Positions 49,201 through 58,008 are shown, numbered from the stretch's first letter. The stretch: 64,000 nt of DNA from Coriobacteriaceae bacterium (GCA_902364645.1 CABJEP010000011.1:19968-83967), one strand, 5' to 3'. Program-made: numbers and translations. Notes: generated by a model from the sequence alone, not told the origin.

Positions 49201-49876
49201 TGCACTTTCAGAGTTCCAGGATCTGGGCAGCGGCATGCGCATCGCCATGCGCGACCTGGAGATCCGCGGTGCCGGTTCGCTCATGGGCGCCGAGCAGCAC
49301 GGCAACCTGTCGAGTGTGGGCTTTGACCTGTTTACGCAGATGCTGGGACAGGCCGTGGCCGAGGCGCGCGGCGACGACGATGCCGGCGTGGAGGCGGCGA
49401 GCGTGGGCATCAACCTGCCGGCCGACTACTTCTTGTCCGAGGAGTACATGCCGGCGGTGGACCAGCGCGTGCTCGTGTACCGCAAGCTCGCGGCGGCTGA
49501 GGACCTGGAGAGTATCGACGAGGTGCAGGAGGAGACCGAGGCTGCGCATGGCGAGCTGCCGTTGGCGGGGCTCAACCTGTTCAACCGCGCGCGCATCCGT
49601 ATCCGCGGCGAGCGCCTGGGGCTCGAGAGCGTCACGCTCAGCGGTGGACGCATTACCTTCCTGGGGGTTGACGTGCCCAAGAGGGTGGCCTATGAGCTTA
49701 AGACTCGCTATGGCGCGGTGAACTTCCCCAAGAGCCGCAAGCTGTCGGTGCCCTACAAGGCGGGCGCCGGTGCGGGCAGCGGCCTGGGTCGCGGTCTCGA
49801 TGCCAACGACGGCACCGGCCCCGTGGCAGCCGCCCTCATGCTGCTGCAGCAGTTGGGTGCCAGCGACGACGACTAA
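46244..49876 (+). CDS. mfd: Transcription-repair coupling factor
   Basis: A 1210-residue DNA translocase that removes RNA polymerase stalled at lesions and recruits UvrA. The N-terminal UvrB-like module covers about 1-345. The RNA-polymerase interaction domain is near 529-600 (KPGDYVVHATHGIALF; EYADGDKLYVPLEQ). The helicase motor has Walker A GDVGFGKTEVALRAAF at about 683-698, DEEQRFG near 782 and GRVGRS. The C-terminal TRCF domain follows, with MPAVDQRVLVYRKLAAAED. GGAGG upstream of the ATG sets the start, nine codons into the open frame. Length and order are normal. Confidence 0.95.
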   Translation: MLIHRIAAQLYTAEALQTVEAGLDAGEDVTLAVSQSGRTLMAAAQFARRPRPTVYIVSGEDAADRAARSLAAYVGLAHVCRFPERKDYPWREQAPDDAVVAQRCEALGRIVRGDNCIMVASARALLRCVPPVESRYWESTTFAVGEEIPFDEVPQRLVGMGYTNAGAADAPGLFRVHGDTVEVFPAQEKAPVRIEFFGDEIDRIRRMVSSTGQTIGNEDSIEIFPCRELALTDDAVHNMHVALYRASQDDSKLAALLEMVDARIVTPELDRFLPVMYGQTVSPLSHVSGKALVVLSEPRSLFDDCLRAYEDIEARAGEAGVDRLDGLYVRAQQLDFGAQQRLNYVSLIRAGGAVTAELKIEQPAIAGSDNRFMKRIQEVVGKRYACVFAIPDRGARESMELTFGDEGITFEESLTAAPENAGAIGDRVRVAAADSADRAVRQDAHAAIRERKADALNARSLEAGAAQAAAGAAVPTISRGRVTFVDAALPQGVVVPDANLAVFSIADLNARMDANRARSRRKVDITQITFPFKPGDYVVHATHGIALFSEIARQEVGGKERDYFLLEYADGDKLYVPLEQVDRITRYVGPDGDKPRLTRLNTADWTRATNKARKNAKKLAFDLVDLYTRRSSITGIACPPDTPEQIEMEQSFPYDETRDQLEAIADIKADMEAPKPMDRLLCGDVGFGKTEVALRAAFKCVDSGRQVMVLCPTTILAQQHYETFFERFAPFGLEVEVLSRFRTPAQQKRALKAFAEGTIDVLIGTHRLLSADVNPKNLGLVIIDEEQRFGVQHKEQLKNLREQIDVLTLSATPIPRTMQMATSGVRDMSLITTPPTGRRPVIVHVGEYDPDVVSAAIRLEVGRGGQVYYVSNRVKTIDDAVARVREAAPEARVGVAHGKMSPREVEDVMIEFATKKIDVLIATTIVESGIDNATANTLIIEDSQRLGLAQLYQLKGRVGRSATQAYAYFMFPGELPLTEEATARLTALSEFQDLGSGMRIAMRDLEIRGAGSLMGAEQHGNLSSVGFDLFTQMLGQAVAEARGDDDAGVEAASVGINLPADYFLSEEYMPAVDQRVLVYRKLAAAEDLESIDEVQEETEAAHGELPLAGLNLFNRARIRIRGERLGLESVTLSGGRITFLGVDVPKRVAYELKTRYGAVNFPKSRKLSVPYKAGAGAGSGLGRGLDANDGTGPVAAALMLLQQLGASDDD

Positions 49877-49880
49877 CGGG

Positions 49881-50010
49881 TCGACGCTGCAAACGCCCCA
49901 TTTGGGCAATCTGACCCTCACTCGTCGGTCGCGTACGCAAGTACGCTTCCCTCCTCCTTCGGGCCACCTTGCCACAAATGGAACGTTTTCGCTTACTTAT
50001 GCTCAACCTG
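49881..50010. repeat. About 130-bp extragenic repeat, copy 1
   Basis: Directly after mfd, the sequence CGACGCTGCAAACGC...TTATGCTCAACC matches copies at 54661-54796 and 63158-63293. All three end with TTATGCTCAACC, and 54661 and 63158 continue with AGCG. No coding sequence. Confidence 0.75.
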
Positions 50011-50091
50011 TAAGGGTATTTACGGGACAAAGCCATCTTCGTCTCACCCACATTGCAGGTTGACTGCCCTTCGCCCGACCGAAAGGAAAGT

Positions 50092-50955
50092 ATGTTCGGA
50101 TACATCTATAAGAAAGATGTCACCATTATCGCGGTTGTCCTGTGCCTTTGTCTGGGCGTGGGCAGCTTCTTCGATTATCAAATCTCGAGTGCGCTGTTCA
50201 ACATCGGCAGCATGTACGGTCGCTTTGTCGAGGCGGCCGGCGAGCTACCGTTCGAGCTGACGGCGAGCATCGCGGGCGTTATGCTCGCGCGCTCGGCACG
50301 CCCCGATTCCAAGGCGAGCAAGTGGCTCGCTGCGCTGGGCGTTTTGATCAACGTGGGTCTGGTCGGCTACGAGATTATCGGATCGCTGCGCGTCGGCGGC
50401 AAGCTTATTGCGTTTCAGCTGGTACTGACGTTTGTGCTGGTCATCGCAGCCAACTTCATCGCCTACCGCCTCACGCGCATGACCGAGCCCGACGAGCTTA
50501 CGCGCTGGGCGTTGATGGTGCTGGCCGTGTGGGTCGCTCAGGCCATCATCCTCAACGTCATTGTTAAGCCGTTATGGTCGCGCCCGCGCATGCGCGTGAT
50601 CGAGGTCACGCCGGGGCTCAATTTTCAGCCGTGGTGGGTAATCGGCAATCCCGACAAGTGGACCTATATCGCCGCCGGCGTGATCAAGGACGGGTTCAAG
50701 TCGTTCGCGAGCGGGCACACCGCGCATGCGGCGATCGGCCTTATGCTCGCCGGGCTTCCCGCGGCGGCCTTTAAGGAAAAACCGTCGCGCCGTCGCGTGG
50801 TCTTTTGGGCGGCGGTTGTGGTCGCGGCGCTCGTCGCCTTTGGCCGCATCGTGATCGGAGCGCATTTTTTGAGCGACGTGAGCTGCGGCTTTGCCCTGGT
50901 GCTGGCGCTTGAGTGCCTTGCCGCGCGCATTGCCTATCCCAACGGCGTACAATAG
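50092..50955 (+). CDS. PAP2-family membrane phosphatase
   Basis: A 287-residue membrane protein with about six helices. The PAP2 catalytic motifs are KPLWSRPRMR, FASGHTAHA and RIVIGAHFLSDV, which supply the phosphate-binding Lys/Arg and the two catalytic His. Such enzymes dephosphorylate lipid substrates such as undecaprenyl pyrophosphate or phosphatidic acid. AAAGGAAAG precedes the ATG. Confidence 0.87.
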   Translation: MFGYIYKKDVTIIAVVLCLCLGVGSFFDYQISSALFNIGSMYGRFVEAAGELPFELTASIAGVMLARSARPDSKASKWLAALGVLINVGLVGYEIIGSLRVGGKLIAFQLVLTFVLVIAANFIAYRLTRMTEPDELTRWALMVLAVWVAQAIILNVIVKPLWSRPRMRVIEVTPGLNFQPWWVIGNPDKWTYIAAGVIKDGFKSFASGHTAHAAIGLMLAGLPAAAFKEKPSRRRVVFWAAVVVAALVAFGRIVIGAHFLSDVSCGFALVLALECLAARIAYPNGVQ

Positions 50956-51000
50956 CCCCGTTTGAATCATCGGGCCCGTGCCCGGCTAGAGAGGATTGCC

Positions 51001-52026
51001 ATGCTCGCGTTTAACAACGACTATTCCCACGGCGCACATCCGGCAGTGCTGCAGGCGCTCGTCGACACCAATATGGAGCCGCAGCCCGGCTACGGTACCG
51101 ATGCACACACCGAGCGTGCCAAGCAGCTCATCCGCGAGGCCTGCCAGGCGCCCGATGCCGACGTATTTTTCCTGGTAGGCGGCACACAGGCCAACGCGAC
51201 GGTGATCGACATGCTGCTCGCGCCCTACGAGGGCGTCGTTGCCGCTGAGACCGGCCACGTCGCCTGCCACGAGGCGGGTGCCATCGAGTTTGGCGGCCAC
51301 AAGGTGCTCACCATCCCCGGCTACGAGGGTAAGATGCACGCCGAGGACCTCGAGAACTATATCCAGGTGTTCTACGAAAACGAGAGCTACGAGCACACGG
51401 TGTTCCCGGGCGCCGTGTATGTGAGCCTGTCGACCGAGTACGGCACGCTGTACTCCAAGGCCGAGCTCGCGGCGATTCACGCGGTGTGCCAGAAGCGCGA
51501 GATTCCGCTGTTTGTGGACGGTGCTCGCTTGGCCTATGCGCTGGCGGCCGATGAGTGCGACATTACCCTGCCCGAGCTGGCGCAGCTGTGCGACGTGTTC
51601 TACATCGGCGGCACCAAGTGCGGCGCGCTCTGCGGCGAGGCTGTGGTGTTTTGCGGCATGCACGCTCCGGCGCATCCCATTCCGCGCATTAAGCAGCACG
51701 GCGCGCTGTTGGCCAAGGGCCGCCTGACGGGTGTGCAGTTTGAGGCGCTCTTTACCGACGGCCTGTATTTTGAGATTGGCCGCCAGGCGATCGAGACCGC
51801 GCAGGCGCTTCGTCGCGTGCTGCACGAGCGCGGCTACCAGTTCTTTTTGGAGACGCCGACCAATCAGCAGTTTGTGATTTTGCCCAACGAGGACATGGCG
51901 TGCATTCGCGAGCATGCTTCGATTGAGTACTGGGAAAAGTACGACGAGACCCACACCGTGGTGCGTTTTTGCACCAGCTGGGCTACGACGCAGGAGGACA
52001 TCGACGCGTTAGCGGCTGTCCTGTAG
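51001..52026 (+). CDS. Low-specificity threonine aldolase-like PLP enzyme
   Basis: A 341-residue fold type I PLP enzyme of the threonine aldolase/beta-eliminating lyase family. The start NDYSHGAHPAVLQAL, VGGTQANATV, DGARLAYAL and the Schiff-base lysine in GGTKCGAL (K206) are all in place. It splits threonine or allo-threonine to glycine and acetaldehyde, though relatives have other substrates. GAGAGGA precedes the ATG. Confidence 0.83.
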   Translation: MLAFNNDYSHGAHPAVLQALVDTNMEPQPGYGTDAHTERAKQLIREACQAPDADVFFLVGGTQANATVIDMLLAPYEGVVAAETGHVACHEAGAIEFGGHKVLTIPGYEGKMHAEDLENYIQVFYENESYEHTVFPGAVYVSLSTEYGTLYSKAELAAIHAVCQKREIPLFVDGARLAYALAADECDITLPELAQLCDVFYIGGTKCGALCGEAVVFCGMHAPAHPIPRIKQHGALLAKGRLTGVQFEALFTDGLYFEIGRQAIETAQALRRVLHERGYQFFLETPTNQQFVILPNEDMACIREHASIEYWEKYDETHTVVRFCTSWATTQEDIDALAAVL

Positions 52027-52043
52027 CCTGATGTAATGATGAG

Positions 52044-52087
52044 GGGCCGCCTTGCGCTGGGTTTGGCGCAGGGTGGCCTTTGTTTTT
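52044..52087 (+). terminator. Terminator after the aldolase
   Basis: GGCCGCCTTGCGC pairs with GCGCAGGGTGGCC (with G-T pairs), followed by TTTGTTTTT. Confidence 0.7.
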
Positions 52088-52100
52088 GGGGAAGGGTTGT

Positions 52101-52691
52101 ATGACCGAGATGTCCGAGCCGACGATTCGCCTGGCGACGCCCGATGACGCACCGGCATTGCTTGCCATCTATGAGCCGTATGTGCGCCAGACGGCGATTA
52201 CCTGCGAATACGAGGTGCCGAGCGTTGAGGAGTTCGCCGGGCGCATCGAGCGCACGCTCAAGCGCTATCCGTATCTGGTGATGGAGCTGGACGGGCGTCC
52301 GGTAGGTTATGCCTATGTGAGTCCGCTCAACAGCCGCGAGGCCTATGACTGGTCGGTCGAGACGTCGATCTACCTGGCGCGCGACGTGCGCCACGGCGGG
52401 CTGGGCCGCAAGCTGCACGATGCGCTCAAGCAGTGCCTGATCGCGATGGGCATCACCAACATGTGCGCGCTCATCGCCGTGCCGCACGACAAGGATGACG
52501 AGTACCTGACGCACAACAGCCAGGACTTCCATGCCCATATGGGGTATCGCCTGGTGGGTGCCTTCGACCGCTGCGCCCAAAAGTTCGGCCGCTGGTACGA
52601 CATGTGCTGGATGGAGCTGGTCCTAGCCGAGCGCACGCCCAACCAACCCAAACCAACCTGGTTCCCCGACCTCCCCAAACCTACCATTTAG
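52101..52691 (+). CDS. GNAT-family N-acetyltransferase
   Basis: A 196-residue acetyltransferase of the phosphinothricin N-acetyltransferase (Pat)-like type. It has the family start IRLATPDDAPALLAIYEPYV, the ITCEYEVPS strand and the acetyl-CoA loop VRHGGLGRKLHDAL, and ends with a Pro-rich tail. GAAGGG upstream of the ATG sets the start. Confidence 0.82.
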   Translation: MTEMSEPTIRLATPDDAPALLAIYEPYVRQTAITCEYEVPSVEEFAGRIERTLKRYPYLVMELDGRPVGYAYVSPLNSREAYDWSVETSIYLARDVRHGGLGRKLHDALKQCLIAMGITNMCALIAVPHDKDDEYLTHNSQDFHAHMGYRLVGAFDRCAQKFGRWYDMCWMELVLAERTPNQPKPTWFPDLPKPTI

Positions 52692-52716
52692 GGACAGGTT
52701 TATTTTGGCAGGTTAG
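52690..52716. repeat. GGGACAGGTTTATTTTGGCAGGT repeat, short copy
   Basis: The reverse complement (ACCTGCCAAAATAAACCTGTCCC) matches the repeats at 60139-60187 and 62275-62318. It lies between the acetyltransferase and the convergent GntR gene, at the left edge of the sugar-amine locus. Confidence 0.6.
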
Positions 52717-53435
52717 CCGATGGGCTCGGTGTATTTGGCGCGGTCGGTGCGCTGGATGCGCTTGGAGACGTGGAGCGGGCGGCCGTCGGTGTCGTAGACG
52801 TAGTCGGTGATTAGGATCAGCGCCTGCCCGCGCCCAACGTTGAGCAAAAACGCCTCGTTTTGCGAGGCATAGCACACCTCAAAGGTCTTGTGCCCCTGTG
52901 CCGGCGCGCGATGGAATTCCTGGCGCAGCGTGGCGTAGAGCGAACCGTTGATATCGCGATCGATGAGCGTCTCGAAGCTTGGCGGCAGGTAGGTGGTCTC
53001 CAAGCACAGCGGCGCGTCGTCCAGGTAGCGCAGGCGGACAAGTTTGACGAGTTTGCTGCCCACGGCGGCGTCAAAGAACTTGGCTATGCTGCCGGCCGCC
53101 TTGGCAAAGCCCGAGTCCACGGTGCGCGTGGTGGGCTTCATGCCCTGGCCTTCGACCTGCTTGGTATAGCTCGAAAACACCAGGTTGTTCTCGTGGAGCG
53201 CGGGCGTGTCGGCCACAAAGGCGCCACGCCCGCGCTCGGTGCGCACCAGGCCCTCATCAGCGAGCACCTTAAGGGCGTGGCGCACGGTGCTGCGCGACAG
53301 GCCCGATTCGTCCATGAGTTCCATCTCGGATGGCAGCTTGTCTCCGCGTGCGTAGATGCCGGCGGCGATGCGGTCGCGAAGCGTGCCCGCCAAGCGTTCG
53401 TATTGGCTCAGTTTCTTTTTAGATGAGACGCTCAT
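52713..53435 (-). CDS. GntR-family regulator with UTRA domain (locus left)
   Basis: A 240-residue HutC/FrlR-type regulator. The GntR winged helix occupies about 10-75 (LPSEMELMDESGLSRSTVRHALKVLADEG), and the C-terminal UTRA effector domain about 90-235. UTRA domains of this class bind phosphorylated sugars or amine-sugars. It is divergent from the first SIS gene at 53641, and candidate half-sites ACTTGTATGC lie in the gap, so it probably represses that gene and itself. Confidence 0.88.
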   Translation of the reverse strand: MSVSSKKKLSQYERLAGTLRDRIAAGIYARGDKLPSEMELMDESGLSRSTVRHALKVLADEGLVRTERGRGAFVADTPALHENNLVFSSYTKQVEGQGMKPTTRTVDSGFAKAAGSIAKFFDAAVGSKLVKLVRLRYLDDAPLCLETTYLPPSFETLIDRDINGSLYATLRQEFHRAPAQGHKTFEVCYASQNEAFLLNVGRGQALILITDYVYDTDGRPLHVSKRIQRTDRAKYTEPIG

Positions 53436-53453
53436 ATTGCCAACCTATATCTA

Positions 53454-53602
53454 ACTTGTATGCTTAACTAAGCAAGCATGTATTCAACACAACAATAAAA
53501 TCGCTGGTAACGAGTAATCGAAAACCTTAGCAGCAGAATTTCTAAGTCAAATATAGCATACAACTAGTCGACATAACCAAAACATGTATGTAACTTGTAT
53601 GC
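53454..53602. promoter_or_regulatory. ACTTGTATGC operator cluster between GntR and SIS gene 1
   Basis: The half-site ACTTGTATGC occurs at 53454-53463 and 53593-53602, and inverted as GCATACAACT/AGTTGTATGC at 53556-53565. The first is followed by TTAACTAAGCAAGCATGTA, extending an imperfect palindrome. These three copies lie in the AT-rich divergent intergenic region, where a GntR regulator would bind. Confidence 0.6.
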
Positions 53603-53640
53603 CATCAAGAGCATCAAACGAGAAGAAAGGCTGATGCACG

Positions 53641-54633
53641 ATGACTACTCAGGAACAGGTTAAGGACGTCGTCTCCCAGGTTTTGGCTGACAAGGCAGAC
53701 AAGGGCGGCATCAAGCGCGTCGTGTGGATTGGCGCTGGCGGATCCAACGGTGGCAACTATCCTGCTCAGTACTTTATGGAGCACGAGGCCACGCAGGTCG
53801 TGAGCTCCAGCTACACCAGCAACGAGTTCGTGCACGCCACCCCGGCCTACGTCAACGAGAACACCCTGGCCGTCGTCGTGTCCATGCGCGGCACCAAGGA
53901 GACCATCGTCGCCGCCCAGGTCGCCAAGGACCACGGCGCCAGCACCATCGCCATCTATGTTGACGAGTCCGGCCTTACCGAGGTCTGCGACTACAAGATC
54001 CAGTACGACAGCCTGGCCGTCGACGAGTCCTGCATGGGCCGCACCAACTCCGCCGTCGTGACCATGATCGCCATGGAGCTTACGCAGCAGACCGAGGGCT
54101 ATGCCGAGTACGAGACCGCTATGGCCGCGTTCGACTTGGTCGACCCCATCTATCGCAAGGCCGTCGAGTATACCCGTCCGCTCGCTGCCAAGTGGGCCGA
54201 GCAGAACGCCGACAAGCCCTGCATCAACGTCATGGCCCAGGGTCCGCTCTTTGGTGCCGCCTACGTCTTTAGCATCTGCAACGTGCAGGAGATGCTGCAG
54301 ATCGACTCTTGCACCATCAACACCTGTGACTTCTTCCACGGCCCCTTCGAGATCCTGGACAAGCGCACCTCGCTGTTCCAGCTCATCAGCGTCGGCCGCA
54401 GCCGCTGCAACGACGAGCGCGGCATCCGCTTCGTCAACCAGTACGGTGGCGAGCGCGTCTATCAGCTCGACGCCAAGGAGCTCGGCCTCAACGACATCAA
54501 GGACAGCGTGAGCGAGCACTTCAACCACCTGATCTTCGCCCCGATCCTCAACAACGTGTATATGCGCGCGCTCTCTGCCGTCACCCACAAGGACTACATG
54601 ACGCGCCGCTACATGTGGAAGCTTGAGTATTAG
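53641..54633 (+). CDS. SIS-domain sugar-amine deglycase-like protein 1
   Basis: A 330-residue protein with two SIS domains. The first begins VVWIGAGGSNGGNYPAQYFMEHEA, and the second contains NTCDFFHGPFEILD, whose FHGPFE is typical of FrlB/GfrE/GfrF deglycases and glucosamine-6-phosphate-type isomerases. The C-terminus TRRYMWKLEY resembles that of FrlB-type proteins. The likely reaction is hydrolysis of a 6-phosphofructose-amine or 6-phosphoglucose-amine to hexose phosphate and an amino acid. It is divergent from its GntR regulator and a paralogue of the protein at 59055. Confidence 0.82.
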   Translation: MTTQEQVKDVVSQVLADKADKGGIKRVVWIGAGGSNGGNYPAQYFMEHEATQVVSSSYTSNEFVHATPAYVNENTLAVVVSMRGTKETIVAAQVAKDHGASTIAIYVDESGLTEVCDYKIQYDSLAVDESCMGRTNSAVVTMIAMELTQQTEGYAEYETAMAAFDLVDPIYRKAVEYTRPLAAKWAEQNADKPCINVMAQGPLFGAAYVFSICNVQEMLQIDSCTINTCDFFHGPFEILDKRTSLFQLISVGRSRCNDERGIRFVNQYGGERVYQLDAKELGLNDIKDSVSEHFNHLIFAPILNNVYMRALSAVTHKDYMTRRYMWKLEY

Positions 54634-54635
54634 TT

Positions 54636-54796
54636 ACGGCGTTTTACCAAACGCCGTAACCGCTCGACGCTGCGCGGGCCGCATTTGGTCAATCTGGCGT
54701 TCAACTTCAAGGGCGCGACCAGAAGGTCAGCGCCCTTTCGTTTCACGCCACCTTGCCTCAAATGCAGCCCGCTCGCTGATTTATGCTCAACCAGCG
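54636..54796. repeat. About 130-bp extragenic repeat, copy 2, with stem-loop
   Basis: A hairpin GTTACGGCG-TTTTACCAAA-CGCCGTAAC lies at 54634-54661; the repeat CGCTCGACGCTGC to TTATGCTCAACCAGCG follows. The right-hand copy at 63131-63293 has the same loop but a different paired stem. Confidence 0.75.
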
Positions 54797-54803
54797 GCGC
54801 TTT

Positions 54804-54887
54804 AGTCGTTGGGGACGTTCTTAAATGGCTAGTCATTCAGGAGCGTCCCCAACGACTAGTCATTTAAGAACGTCCCCAATGACTAGG
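54804..54887. repeat. GGGGAC palindrome cluster
   Basis: Three related units occur together: GTTGGGGACGTTCTTAAATG on the plus strand and two inverted copies containing AGCGTCCCCAACGACTAG and AGAACGTCCCCAATGACTAG. It lies just upstream of the EamA transporter promoter region. Confidence 0.7.
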
Positions 54888-54988
54888 TAGAGCAGATTTT
54901 TCCGTTCGGCGATTTGTGTCTTGAAAAATGTATATAACGACTATAACGTAGTACGAAACATATTGGAAACAACACCGAGGAGGCTGCG

Positions 54989-56071
54989 TTGAAGAAAAGC
55001 AATCTGGGCTATGCGCTGGTGCTGATCGCCGCGCTTATGTGGGGCACCATCGGAATCTTTGTTAACGGAATATCGGCCCTGGGTGTTTCGTCTCAGAGCA
55101 TGGCGGCCTTTCGCCTGTTGTCGGGTGCCGTCTTAATGGCTCCGGTCTTGGCATTTATGGGTTGCCAGGGAGGCGCTCGTGAGGGAAAAGCCTCGGGTCC
55201 CATGGCCCTGTTCAAGGCAAGTCCTAAAGAGCTTGTTCCCTGCGCGCTTGTCGGTATCGTCGGTTTAGCCGTCGCCAACACCTGCTATTACGAGTGCATG
55301 GGCGAGGTGGGCATGTCCACGGCCTCGGTGCTGCTCTACACCTCGCCGGTGTTTGGAGTCATGCTCGGCCGCGTGCTTTATCGCGAGGACGTGACCTCCA
55401 ACAAACTCGTCGCCATCGTCTTTAACATTGTGGGTTGTGTGCTCGCGGTGACGAGCGGTGACCTGTCTGGTTTCCATTTCTCGGCTTGGGGCGTCGCGTC
55501 GGGTGTGATCGCCGGACTTTGCGGTGCGCTGCTGGCGGTGTTTAGCCGTATGGCTACCAAGACGCTCCATCCACTGGCCGTAACGTTTTGGGGTTTTGTC
55601 TTTGGCGGATGCTTTATGGCGGTGCTTTCGGCTCCGTGGTCCGATGTAGCCGCGGCAATGTCCCCGCAGCTCATCCTGCTGTTCGCAGGCTTTGGCTTTA
55701 TTCCGACGGCTCTTGCGTACATCTTCTATATGCAGGGCCTTTCGATGGATCTTGAGACGTCGAAGGTGCCGGTCGTGGCTTCGTTCGAAACCGTGGCGAC
55801 CGTTCTGGTCGGTATTGGCATCTACGCCGAGCCCGCCGGCGCGATCAAGGTCCTGGGCATCGTGCTGGTGCTCGCGTCCATTCTGATTATGAACACCGAC
55901 TTCTCCAAGCTGCGCAACAGTGTGTTTGTCGGTCATGTCATTGAGAGCATGACCTTTAAGCCCAACGCGTGGTGGACGGAGAAATCGCAGGACATGGATC
56001 TGTTCCGCGAGCGCACCGGCATTGCGCTGGAGCCCACCGTGCAGGAAAGCCCCTGGTATTTCGTGCGATAG
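54989..56071 (+). CDS. EamA/DMT-family transporter
   Basis: A 360-residue protein with ten transmembrane helices in two EamA repeats and an extended soluble C-terminus of about 50 residues. The TTG start is supported by GAGGAGG five bases upstream. Substrate unknown; its place between the two SIS genes suggests export or uptake of the amino acid released by deglycation. CGTTATA-like sites precede it at 54931-54950. Confidence 0.8.
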   Translation: MKKSNLGYALVLIAALMWGTIGIFVNGISALGVSSQSMAAFRLLSGAVLMAPVLAFMGCQGGAREGKASGPMALFKASPKELVPCALVGIVGLAVANTCYYECMGEVGMSTASVLLYTSPVFGVMLGRVLYREDVTSNKLVAIVFNIVGCVLAVTSGDLSGFHFSAWGVASGVIAGLCGALLAVFSRMATKTLHPLAVTFWGFVFGGCFMAVLSAPWSDVAAAMSPQLILLFAGFGFIPTALAYIFYMQGLSMDLETSKVPVVASFETVATVLVGIGIYAEPAGAIKVLGIVLVLASILIMNTDFSKLRNSVFVGHVIESMTFKPNAWWTEKSQDMDLFRERTGIALEPTVQESPWYFVR

Positions 56072-56208
56072 GGGATTGGCGAGGCGTCTGATCGAGTATC
56101 GCCAGGCCAGCGCTGGCCTACCCGGCCCCAACGTTTCAAGTAGGTTAAACCCGTCAACGGTCGATTTTCACCCGCGAACGGTCTTTATACTAATTAGCAA
56201 TATAAGCA

Positions 56209-56237
56209 ACGTATAAGACGTTATAATGACCATAACG
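56209..56237. promoter_or_regulatory. CGTTATA-type operator upstream of the PTS operon
   Basis: ACGTATAAGACGTTATAATG followed by ACCATAACG contains direct and inverted copies of (C)GTTATA/TATAAG. Similar sequence occurs at 54931-54950 before the EamA gene and at 62360-62378 before the right-hand GntR gene, so this second GntR protein may bind all three. Confidence 0.5.
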
Positions 56238-56253
56238 AAAAGGAGGAGGCAAG

Positions 56254-57177
56254 ATGAATCAGATCATTCTCGCATCTCATGGCGGCCTGGCCGCAGGCGC
56301 CAAAGACACGCTCGAGATGGTTCTCGGCGACGTGTCGAACGTCCACGTCGTGTCGCTTGCTCGTGACGACAAGGAGCCCATCACCAATAAGGTTGAGGCT
56401 ATGATCGCCACGTTCAACGCGGACGACACCGTCTATGTGCTGACCGATATGCTCGGCAGCTCGGTCAACAACAACATGGTCGAGCTTTCCAAGAACGGCA
56501 CGAAGTTCACGGTTATCAGCGGTTTCAACATCCCGCTGGCGCTCACGCTCGCTATGAGCCCCGTCCCCGTCAAGGGCGCCGAGCTCGCGGCCCTCATCAA
56601 CGAGGCCCGCACCGGTCTGACCAACCCCAACGCACCGGTCGAGGCCGCCGCGGCTCCCGCCAAGAAGGCCAAGGCGTCCCGTCACAGCTCCGGTCCCGCC
56701 AAGATCGTCCTCGCACGTCTTGACTACCGTCTGCTGCACGGCCAGGTCGTCTTTACCTGGACCACCAAGGTTCAGGCCGAGCGCATCATCGTCGTCGACA
56801 ACGCTGCCGCCAACGATGACATCAAGAAGGGCGCTCTTAAGCTGGCCAAGCCCCAGGGCGTGCGCCTGAACGTCTTCACCGTCGAGCGTGCCCTCGCCAA
56901 GATGGACAAGCTCAACACCCTCGGCGAGCGCGTCATGTTCGTCTTTGGCAACACGGCCGAGATGCTGCAGTTCTGCCAGGGCTACAAGCTCGACGCCATC
57001 AACTTGGGCGCCACCGCCAACCACGACGGTGCCGATCAGGTCGGCGGCAAGGACAGCTCCGTCTTCCTCGACGCCACCCAGAAGGCCGACGTCAACCAGC
57101 TGCTCGACATGGGCATCAAGCTCTACGTCCAGCAGACCCCTACGTATCAGAGCGTCGACATCGACGCCAAGCTGTAA
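56254..57177 (+). CDS. PTS mannose-family EIIAB fusion
   Basis: A 307-residue cytoplasmic phosphotransferase. The EIIA domain has its phosphohistidine at H9 in ILASHGG. An Ala/Pro/Lys linker (about 128-148) leads to the EIIB domain, with phosphohistidine at H162 in RLDYRLLHGQV. In Salmonella gfr the two domains are separate proteins; here they are fused. AGGAGGAGG lies before the ATG. It starts an operon with EIIC, EIID and a SIS deglycase, preceded by CGTTATA-like operators. Confidence 0.9.
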   Translation: MNQIILASHGGLAAGAKDTLEMVLGDVSNVHVVSLARDDKEPITNKVEAMIATFNADDTVYVLTDMLGSSVNNNMVELSKNGTKFTVISGFNIPLALTLAMSPVPVKGAELAALINEARTGLTNPNAPVEAAAAPAKKAKASRHSSGPAKIVLARLDYRLLHGQVVFTWTTKVQAERIIVVDNAAANDDIKKGALKLAKPQGVRLNVFTVERALAKMDKLNTLGERVMFVFGNTAEMLQFCQGYKLDAINLGATANHDGADQVGGKDSSVFLDATQKADVNQLLDMGIKLYVQQTPTYQSVDIDAKL

Positions 57178-57213
57178 TCAACCAGGCTTTTGCCTGACTG
57201 AAAGGAGAAGGGT

Positions 57214-58008
57214 ATGAATACGTTCATCAGTGCGGTGCTCGTCGGCCTCGTCGGCGTGTTCTGCATGTGGGACTCCCGCCTGCTCGGTCGTCTTAACTTC
57301 GAGCAGCCCCTCGTTGGCGCTACGCTCGTCGGTCTGCTGCTGGGCGATGTGCCCACCGGCCTTGCCGTCGGTGCCGCCGTCGAGCTCGTGTCCATGGGCC
57401 TGGTGCAGGTCGGCGCCGCCGTTCCGCCCGATATGGTCCTGGGCGGCATCGTGGCCGCTGCCTTTGCGTGCCTGACCGATGCTTCCGCCGAGACCGCCAT
57501 GACGATCGCCATCCCGGTCGCCGTCCTGGGTCAGCTCCTCGGCATCGTGTTCCGTTCCATCATCGCCGCCCTCACCCATGTGGCAGATAGCGCGATCGAT
57601 AACGGAAAGTTCAAGACCGCCTACCGTATGCACATCTGCGCCGGCTCCGGTCTGTACGCCGTCATGTACTTCCTGCCGATCTTCCTCGCCGTCTTTGTTG
57701 GCACCGACCTGGTTCAGGCCATCGTCAACATGGTTCCCGAGTGGCTGTCCACTGGTCTTAACGTTTCGACCAAGATTATGACCGCCTACGGCTTGGCCCT
57801 GCTGCTCACCATGATGATCAAGAAGGGTATGACTCCGTTCCTGTTCATCGGTTTCCTGCTCGCCGCTTACCTCAACCTGTCCGTCATCGCGGTCGCTCTG
57901 ATCGGTGTGTGCCTGGCTGTCGTCTTCATGGGCTTCAAGTTCAACGGTTCCCATGCAGCCGCCGGTGTCGATTCCGACTACGATCCGCTCGAAGACGACG
58001 AAGACTAA
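57214..58008 (+). CDS. PTS mannose-family EIIC
   Basis: A 264-residue membrane component with the mannose-family EIIC start (FISAVLVGLVGVFCMWDSRLLGR) and GLAVGAAVELVSMGLVQVG. It forms the translocation channel together with EIID. AAAGGAGAAGG precedes the ATG; 36 bases separate it from EIIAB. Confidence 0.9.
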   Translation: MNTFISAVLVGLVGVFCMWDSRLLGRLNFEQPLVGATLVGLLLGDVPTGLAVGAAVELVSMGLVQVGAAVPPDMVLGGIVAAAFACLTDASAETAMTIAIPVAVLGQLLGIVFRSIIAALTHVADSAIDNGKFKTAYRMHICAGSGLYAVMYFLPIFLAVFVGTDLVQAIVNMVPEWLSTGLNVSTKIMTAYGLALLLTMMIKKGMTPFLFIGFLLAAYLNLSVIAVALIGVCLAVVFMGFKFNGSHAAAGVDSDYDPLEDDED